From Desulfoferrobacter suflitae (lineage in GTDB: Bacteria > Desulfobacterota > Syntrophobacteria > Syntrophobacterales > Syntrophobacteraceae), in assembly GCF_022603395.1 (NCBI RefSeq), contig NZ_JAIBKA010000002.1:372001-436000 (forward strand): a DNA stretch of 64,000 bases, in the 5' to 3' direction. The translations under genes and the position numbers were made by a program. Under the pieces are notes generated by a model. It was not told the origin of the DNA. It worked only from the letters and a program-made list of their open reading frames with translations, and ran no database searches. Positions 58,917 to 64,000 of the stretch are shown piece by piece. The stretch's first letter is position 1. Each line of letters starts with the position of its first letter.

Positions 58917-59867
58917 CTATTGGGGTTGCGTGGTGGCACGGGTCAATTGGATGAAGGCTTCCTCAAGGCTTGGTTTCTGTTCCCATGAATCTTTGATGAG
59001 CCAGCCATTTTGCAGAGCCATTTGAGCCAAATCCAGCCAGATCTCCTGGCCGACCTCGCTCTCGATGGCAAAGATGCACACACCGTCAGGATCGACCGCC
59101 TCCAGTTGGGTCACTTTCCTGACTCGCGGCAGTTCACGCAAATTGCCCAGGATTGCCGACGGATCGCCTTTCAGGGCCACCATTCGGCTGGCACCTTGGG
59201 CTGCCCTCTGCTGCAGTTCCACCCGGGAGCCGTCTGCTATGATGCGTCCTTCATTGATGATGATGATGCGGTCACTGATGGCCTCCACTTCCTGCAGGAT
59301 GTGCGTGCTCACGATAATGGTCTTGTCGGCGGACAACTCTTTAACCAGATCCCGGATGCCGATAATCTGGAGGGGGTCGAGCCCCGAGGTCGGTTCGTCC
59401 AGAACCAGCACTTTGGGGTCGTGCACCAGGGCCTGAGCCAGGCCCACACGCTGCCGGTAGCCCTTGGAAAGCTGCGCAATCAAACGCCTGAGCATGGCCT
59501 TGATGCCGCATTTTACTATAACCCAGTCCAAGCGCTCGCGCAGCTCTGATCCCTGCAGCCCGCGGCCTTCCGCCACGAAATGCAGGTATTCCCCCACTTC
59601 CATATCCATATAAAGGGGAACATTCTCGGGTAGATATCCGGTATGCTTGCGCACCTCGATGGGTTGGTCGATGACGTCGAATCCTTCGATGGATGCTGTT
59701 CCCGAAGTGGGTGCGATCTGCGTGGTTAAAATATTCATGATCGTGCTTTTGCCGGCTCCGTTGGGCCCCAAAAGCCCGAGGATCTCCCCCCGCTCCACCC
59801 TGAAGCTGACATCTTCTACCGCCCGGGTGGTTCCATAGTGCATGGTGAGTGATTTGGCTTCAATCAC
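58917..59867 (-). CDS. GldA-like ABC transporter ATP-binding protein
   Basis: 316 residues starting at GTG 59867 (GGAG 8 nt upstream): Walker A GPNGAGKSTIMN, Q-loop and HTGYLPENVPLYMDM, signature LSKGYRQRVGLAQAL and Walker B VLVLDEPTSGLDP, then a roughly 80-residue C-terminal domain as in GldA/CcmA types. First gene of the ATPase / permease-GldG / DUF4340 set on the minus strand. Confidence 0.9.
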   Translation of the reverse strand: MIEAKSLTMHYGTTRAVEDVSFRVERGEILGLLGPNGAGKSTIMNILTTQIAPTSGTASIEGFDVIDQPIEVRKHTGYLPENVPLYMDMEVGEYLHFVAEGRGLQGSELRERLDWVIVKCGIKAMLRRLIAQLSKGYRQRVGLAQALVHDPKVLVLDEPTSGLDPLQIIGIRDLVKELSADKTIIVSTHILQEVEAISDRIIIINEGRIIADGSRVELQQRAAQGASRMVALKGDPSAILGNLRELPRVRKVTQLEAVDPDGVCIFAIESEVGQEIWLDLAQMALQNGWLIKDSWEQKPSLEEAFIQLTRATTQPQ

Positions 59868-60382
59868 AGGCGCATCTCCTGGTTTCTCGTTTTACTTTCC
59901 GTCCTGACCTGGCGGGTCAGATCAAGTGCCGGTTTACGGCGTGGCAACCGTTTGCACCGCATCTGCCGGGGTATCGAAGGGAGGGTGTTACAGCTGCAGG
60001 ATGAACTCATGGTGTCGTTCATGCCGCCACACAAAACGCAGCCGTAGAACCCGACCTCCGAAAAGTTCGGACCGAATTTTACTCATAACGACTCAGTTGT
60101 CAACCAGATCGCGGCTTCTCTCTCTTTCCGAATGCAATCAAAACCGAGCACGGGCTTTCAACAGAATGCCTGAGCAAGCCGGCAAACCGCGCATAATGCA
60201 CATTTGACTTTGCAGCCAGCCATGTGAAGGGGTATCCTGATTTCTGCATCGAGCATTGGCAGTCGCATGGTGTTGCTGACCGTTCCCGTTACCGTCAGGC
60301 GAGGGCGGTGCCTGCCGCAGTTGCCCGGTTTGGAAACCCGGGAGCTTTCCAACAAGCTCCCGGCAAATTCAAGGAGTGACAG
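59868..60382. other. intergenic region between divergent ABC exporter and DUF362 genes
   Basis: About 515 bp without a supported gene. A short hairpin ATGAAC/GTTCAT lies near 60003-60024, and the strong DUF362 leader hairpin at 60338-60363. A convincing promoter was not found. Confidence 0.5.
60338..60363 (+). promoter_or_regulatory. stem-loop just before the DUF362 ribosome-binding site
   Basis: Perfect 10-bp stem CCGGGAGCTT/AAGCTCCCGG with a 6-nt loop, ending 7 nt before the SD AAGGAG (60371-60376). No T-run follows, so it is not an obvious terminator; it may protect the mRNA 5' end or bind a regulator. Confidence 0.6.
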
Positions 60383-61276
60383 ATGAGTCGTGTGACCTTT
60401 GTTAAAACCGATGACAGGAGGCACGGTGTTGAGGCCTGTGTGGGGGCCCTGGGGATAAATCCTGTAAAGGGCAAGGAGGTCTTGATCAAACCAAACTTCA
60501 ATACCGCCGATCCGACTCCCGGGTCTACCCACAATGACACGCTCATGGCCCTGGTGGATACCCTCTGGAACATGGGGGCGCGCTCCATCAGCCTGGGGGA
60601 AAGGAGCTATCCGCCAACCCTGGAGGTCATGCAGCAGAAAGGGGTCATTCCCCTGTTGCAGCAAAAGGATGTTCGCATCCTCAACTTTGACGACTTGAAT
60701 AAGAAGGACTGGGTGGAATTCAAGCCCAAAGGAAGCCACTGGCCCAAGGGTTTTCGCATCGCTCGCCCTGTCCTCGAAGCGGAATGCCTGGTTTCCACCT
60801 GCTGTCTCAAGACGCACCAATACGGCGGGGTCTTCACCCTGTCTTTGAAGCTCCATGTGGGTGTGGTGCCCACATCCCGCAACGGGTTCAAATACATGAC
60901 TCAGTTGCATCAGTCGCCCCACCAGCGCAAGATGATTGCCGAAATCAATGAGCCGTTCAGTCCGCAACTGGTGGTCATGGACGCAATAGACGCCTTTGTG
61001 GATGGTGGACCGATGACCGGCAAGCGCGCCAAGGCGGATGCTTTCCTGGCTGCCACCGACCGGGTGGCGCTGGACGCGGTTGGAGTGGCATTGCTCAAAT
61101 ATCTGGGCAGTAACGACCAGATCATGAACCGACCCATTTTCAGCCAGGAGCAGCTCGCCAGAGCAGTCGAGCTCGGACTTGGGGCGGCGTCGCCGGCGGC
61201 AATCGAGCTCAAGCCGGTGGGCCCGCAAAGCGAGGAGTACTGTGCCGCGCTGGGCGAGGTGCTGCAGCGCGGATGA
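60383..61276 (+). CDS. DUF362 domain protein
   Basis: 297 residues with the DUF362 motifs VLIKPNFNTADPTPGSTHND, CLVSTCCLKTHQYGGVFTLS (Cys pair) and LVVMDAIDAFVDGGPMTGK. It lacks the ferredoxin domain often fused to DUF362. Biochemical function is not known for the family. GGAG lies 7 nt before the ATG. It converges on a corrinoid-activation cluster, so a role in one-carbon metabolism is possible but unproven. Confidence 0.88.
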   Translation: MSRVTFVKTDDRRHGVEACVGALGINPVKGKEVLIKPNFNTADPTPGSTHNDTLMALVDTLWNMGARSISLGERSYPPTLEVMQQKGVIPLLQQKDVRILNFDDLNKKDWVEFKPKGSHWPKGFRIARPVLEAECLVSTCCLKTHQYGGVFTLSLKLHVGVVPTSRNGFKYMTQLHQSPHQRKMIAEINEPFSPQLVVMDAIDAFVDGGPMTGKRAKADAFLAATDRVALDAVGVALLKYLGSNDQIMNRPIFSQEQLARAVELGLGAASPAAIELKPVGPQSEEYCAALGEVLQRG

Positions 61277-61316
61277 AAGTGGGAAGCCACCGACGGTCGG
61301 CTGCCAACGAGCGCAC

Positions 61317-63245
61317 CTACCACAGATTATCCCGCGGGAAGTCCATGTGCTCGATGAAATGTTGATTGAAATCGGCTCTATGGGAGAGTTCCACATGGTC
61401 GATGAAATCCGCCAGGAGCTTGGCCATGTGCCAGCTGTTGCGGCAAAGAAGAACCATGGAGGCCCCGGTGCTGGCGGCATTACCGATGGATTTGACGATA
61501 TCCGGATTCACCGTGGGAATGAGTCCGATGCGCATGGCGCTGAAAGGATTGATGTAGTTACCCAGGGCACCGGCCAGGTAAATGTGGCGAATCGCCCCGA
61601 CTTCAATCTTCATCTCGTGCATCAGCGAGCGTATGCCTGCCGCGATGGCGCCCTTGGCCAGTTGCAGTTCGCGCACGTCGTTTTGCTTCAGATAGATTGG
61701 GCGGCCGTTATGGCTTTCCTCAGGCGACGCAATTAAAAAATCGTAGACCCCGGAATTCTCCACCAGTCTGCCATTGAGATGGGCTGTATCCTCGTTGGTT
61801 GTGGGATGGATCAGCCCTTCGCAGTCGATGATGCCGCAATGCAGCAGCACCGCCACCAGATCCACCAGACCACTGCCACAGATGCCTTTCGGCTTGACGT
61901 TGCCGATGATTTGAAACTGGATTTGCCCATCGACCATGCGCACCGCCTCGATGGCCCCCACCCTGGCTATGGCTCCATGAGAAATTCTGGCACCCTCGAG
62001 AGCGGGACCGGCAGCGGTTGAACAGGTCAACAAGCGGCTCCGGTTGCCCAGAAAAATCTCGCCATTGGTGCCGAGATCGAGGCCCAAGATCATTTCGCTG
62101 TCCTGCTCTGCGGCTTCGGAAGCGAGGATGACACTGATCAGATCGCCCCCGATGTAGCCGGATTTGGCGGGCATGACATACAGCAGGGCTTCGGGATGAA
62201 GCTTGAGACCTGCCTGTTCTGCTTTGACCACTATCCCCTCGGTGATGATGGGAGAAAACGGAGCCTCGGCGATACCGGACGGATCCAGGGCCAAGAGGAT
62301 GTGCTGCATAGTGGTGTTGCCCGCGGCAACGGCGATGAAAATCTCTTCGGGCCGGAGTTCGCCGACCTCCAGAAGTCGTTGTGTGATGCCGCGCATATCT
62401 TTTAACAGAAGATCGTGCAGGCGTTTCAGACCGTCCTTGTTGTCCTTGATGAATTGCAGCCGGCTGATGACATTGGTGCCATGCCTGATCTGGCTGTTCA
62501 AGTGAGAAATGGCGGCGACTTCATGGCCATCGAGCAGACTGATCAGTTTTCCCACCACGGTACTCGTGCCGATATCAAAGACCAAACCGTAGCGCCTGCC
62601 GACCGACTCCCAGTCCTGCCAGGCCAGCATACTGTTCTCGTGCAGCACCACAGCGCCGTGGTATGAGGTCTTCCCAAAGATTTGCGGCAAAGTTCGCAGA
62701 CAATGCAGAGGAACCTGTAAATTTCGTCCTTCGGGTCCCATTGCGCGGCGGATGCGATCCATTTCGGACAGCTCCTGTTTCTGGAGCTCCGGGGAAATGG
62801 TGACCAGGCGTTTGTCGATCAATGGATCGAGCTGCAAGGGGGGCCGGTAACCAGTCTTGAGTATTTGAAAAAATTCCTGGTCCGGTTGCGGTTCACCGAG
62901 ATAAATCACCAGGTCTTTCTTGATCTTATTGCGGCAGGTGAGACGCAAGCCGTCCTTGATCTCCTCTTCGGTGAGAAGCTCGGTTGCTTCTTTGGAAGGG
63001 GGACCGATAAACGACAGAACTTTCACTTTGCATTTACCGCACTTGCCGAGACCGCCGCAGTCGCCCTCCAGGTGGACTGCGGCCTTCTGCAGAGCTTCCC
63101 AGATGGTCTTGCCGCGGCGCACTCTGATCCACAGATCATCCGGCAACACGTTGAGCCACACATACTTGGGTTTGTGCCTCTTGGATGGCGGCAACCTGAC
63201 GGTTTGCTTTTTCTTCTTTGGCTTATGATTCTTGGGTTTTCTCAT
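61317..63245 (-). CDS. ferredoxin-ASKHA protein, RACo/RamA-like corrinoid reductive activator
   Basis: 642 residues from ATG 63245: a Lys-rich N-terminal tail (about 1-27, KPKNHKPKKKKQTVRL), a 2Fe-2S domain (CGGLGKCGKC and LTCRN), a linker and an ASKHA ATPase domain with VFDIGTSTVVGKL, AAGNTTMQH, LGLDLGTNGEIFLG and IYLAGALGNYIN. This domain order is that of RACo/RamA, which reduce inactive cob(II)amide in corrinoid proteins with ATP. It follows DUF1638 by 11 bp. A TTG at 63260 is the alternative start. Confidence 0.87.
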   Translation of the reverse strand: MRKPKNHKPKKKKQTVRLPPSKRHKPKYVWLNVLPDDLWIRVRRGKTIWEALQKAAVHLEGDCGGLGKCGKCKVKVLSFIGPPSKEATELLTEEEIKDGLRLTCRNKIKKDLVIYLGEPQPDQEFFQILKTGYRPPLQLDPLIDKRLVTISPELQKQELSEMDRIRRAMGPEGRNLQVPLHCLRTLPQIFGKTSYHGAVVLHENSMLAWQDWESVGRRYGLVFDIGTSTVVGKLISLLDGHEVAAISHLNSQIRHGTNVISRLQFIKDNKDGLKRLHDLLLKDMRGITQRLLEVGELRPEEIFIAVAAGNTTMQHILLALDPSGIAEAPFSPIITEGIVVKAEQAGLKLHPEALLYVMPAKSGYIGGDLISVILASEAAEQDSEMILGLDLGTNGEIFLGNRSRLLTCSTAAGPALEGARISHGAIARVGAIEAVRMVDGQIQFQIIGNVKPKGICGSGLVDLVAVLLHCGIIDCEGLIHPTTNEDTAHLNGRLVENSGVYDFLIASPEESHNGRPIYLKQNDVRELQLAKGAIAAGIRSLMHEMKIEVGAIRHIYLAGALGNYINPFSAMRIGLIPTVNPDIVKSIGNAASTGASMVLLCRNSWHMAKLLADFIDHVELSHRADFNQHFIEHMDFPRDNLW

Positions 63246-63256
63246 GATTACCGGAA

Positions 63257-63892
63257 TCAAATCAGTTCGCTGATCTTCCTTTCCAATTCAGCGTAGTCCG
63301 CTTCCACCACCTGGAGCGACAGACGCAAAAAATCGGCCAGCTCTTTGGCTCGCGGCAGCAAGTCTTGATCCGTCGGCTGGCGCACATAGATGAGCTGCTT
63401 GTATTTTCCGAAAAAGAATTGACGCATTTCATCGTCCTGGAGCTCCAGGGGTTTGAGGCAATACGATTCGAAGTTTACAAGGAGATCTCTTTCCATGAAA
63501 TAAGAGCCCGCTTCGGCGTCAACTATTTGGCGGAATCTGGCGCCGCCAAGGAAGAGCTCATAACAGTGGGCTGCCGCCACCCGTTGGACACCGTAGCGTG
63601 CACAAAACTCGCCAAAGCCCGCAAAGCAATTGCCGTACAGGCATATTAACCGCTCCCTGTTCATTTTTGCAGGGATGATCCTGTTGAGCAATTGGGTTTT
63701 CAATCGCTTCGGGTGCATGTGCAGGTAGGAGGGAAGAAAGCTGATGCTGAGCGTCTTGTATTTGGCGGTCAATCGCAGGTGCACCAGGGCGGGCTGGAAC
63801 ACGCCGCAAGCAATGATGCGCGTCTGCGAGGGTTGTTGGGCAAGCCGCTCTTCATTTCGGGAAAACACGGAAAAACGAGCTCCGTTCTGCAT
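63257..63892 (-). CDS. DUF1638 protein
   Basis: 211 residues from ATG 63892 (overlapping the upstream stop as TGATG). It has the DUF1638 hallmarks TRIIACGVFQPALVHL, LICLYGNCFAGF (Cys) and AHCYELFLGG. The family is common next to corrinoid methyltransferase genes in anaerobes, but its activity is not established. Coupled to the MttB-like fragment above and 11 bp from the RACo-like activator. Confidence 0.86.
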   Translation of the reverse strand: MQNGARFSVFSRNEERLAQQPSQTRIIACGVFQPALVHLRLTAKYKTLSISFLPSYLHMHPKRLKTQLLNRIIPAKMNRERLICLYGNCFAGFGEFCARYGVQRVAAAHCYELFLGGARFRQIVDAEAGSYFMERDLLVNFESYCLKPLELQDDEMRQFFFGKYKQLIYVRQPTDQDLLPRAKELADFLRLSLQVVEADYAELERKISELI

Positions 63893-64000
63893 CAGACATC
63901 TTTTATGCCGGGAAATGCACTCCTGATCCTGCTGTTCAACTGCGGATCCAGACAATCTTTATGCGCCTCCAGGATGTTTTCCACCATGGCAGTCGCTCGG
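63892..64000 (-). CDS. C-terminal end of a probable MttB-family methyltransferase (partial)
   Basis: Open frame entering from the right edge and ending with TGA at 63892-63894, giving about 35 residues (RATAMVENILEAHKDCLD and PQLNSRIRSAFPGIKDV). The pattern, ending helix with ENILEAHK, resembles the C-terminus of MttB-type (trimethylamine/glycine-betaine) methyltransferases, and the following DUF1638 and activator genes fit. The catalytic part lies outside the window, so this is tentative. Confidence 0.5.
   Translation of the reverse strand, partial: RATAMVENILEAHKDCLDPQLNSRIRSAFPGIKDV

Noticed and set aside
60158-61480. 440-codon minus-strand ORF opposite DUF362
   Set aside because: Shadow; low-complexity start and no conserved motifs, while DUF362 motifs are clear on the plus strand.

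Overview
The window looks like the chromosome of an anaerobic member of the Desulfobacterota (former Deltaproteobacteria), probably a sulfate-reducing or syntrophic lineage related to Syntrophobacteria. This is inferred from gene content: formate-tetrahydrofolate ligase and FolD, a CooC-type nickel ATPase, a corrinoid-activation module with an MttB-like tail, a periplasmic haem-type sensor kinase, squalene-hopene cyclase, a MurG-HEAT fusion and many PAS/REC kinases. No rRNA, tRNA, insertion sequence, phage or CRISPR array was seen. About 55 coding genes are supported; two (the ends of the window) are partial.

Layout. 1-6.9 kb: the 3' end of a GspE/PilB ATPase converges on a minus-strand signalling block (REC-PAS kinase, c-type haem kinase, REC kinase, universal stress protein, single-domain response regulator). 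7-9.8 kb: folD and fhs, the tetrahydrofolate branch of one-carbon metabolism. 10.3-19.3 kb: dnaN, then gyrB-gyrA-gpsA-histidine kinase on the plus strand, with two clear sigma70 promoters. 19.3-24.5 kb: a SlyD-like isomerase and a pheA-aroD-aroE-aroA operon. The operon leader encodes a short Phe/Tyr-rich peptide followed by competing antiterminator and terminator stems, a classic translation-coupled attenuator. 24.7-26.6 kb: RtcB RNA ligase and archease. 26.6-32.8 kb: an OprC/NosA-like copper receptor and a NosL-like protein, divergent from a cache-HAMP-PAS kinase and its LuxR-type regulator.

33-36 kb: a Blc lipocalin, a ChaN-PDZ lipoprotein and MutY. 36.5-41.1 kb: an ADP-forming acyl-CoA synthetase followed by a ZnuABC-type metal importer. 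41.1-43.7 kb: squalene-hopene cyclase behind a leader rich in inverted repeats. 43.7-52.9 kb: nine same-strand genes (cooC, IMP-cyclohydrolase-only purH, purD, purE, tsaC, MurG-HEAT, a MraY relative with an altered His motif, panE, panB). 53.5-59.9 kb: an Uup-type ABC-F protein and a GldA / fused GldF-GldG / DUF4340 export system. 60.4-64 kb: a DUF362 protein converging on a RACo/RamA-like corrinoid activator, a DUF1638 protein and the last 36 codons of what looks like an MttB-family methyltransferase.

The main themes are one-carbon and corrinoid metabolism (fhs, folD, cooC, the 61-64 kb cluster), aromatic amino-acid synthesis under attenuation, envelope construction (hopanoid, lipid II-like pair, Gld-type exporter) and heavy two-component signalling. 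The most noteworthy items are the pheA attenuator, the haem kinase cascade, the MurG-HEAT/MraY pair, the copper module and the possible structured RNA in front of the hopene cyclase.
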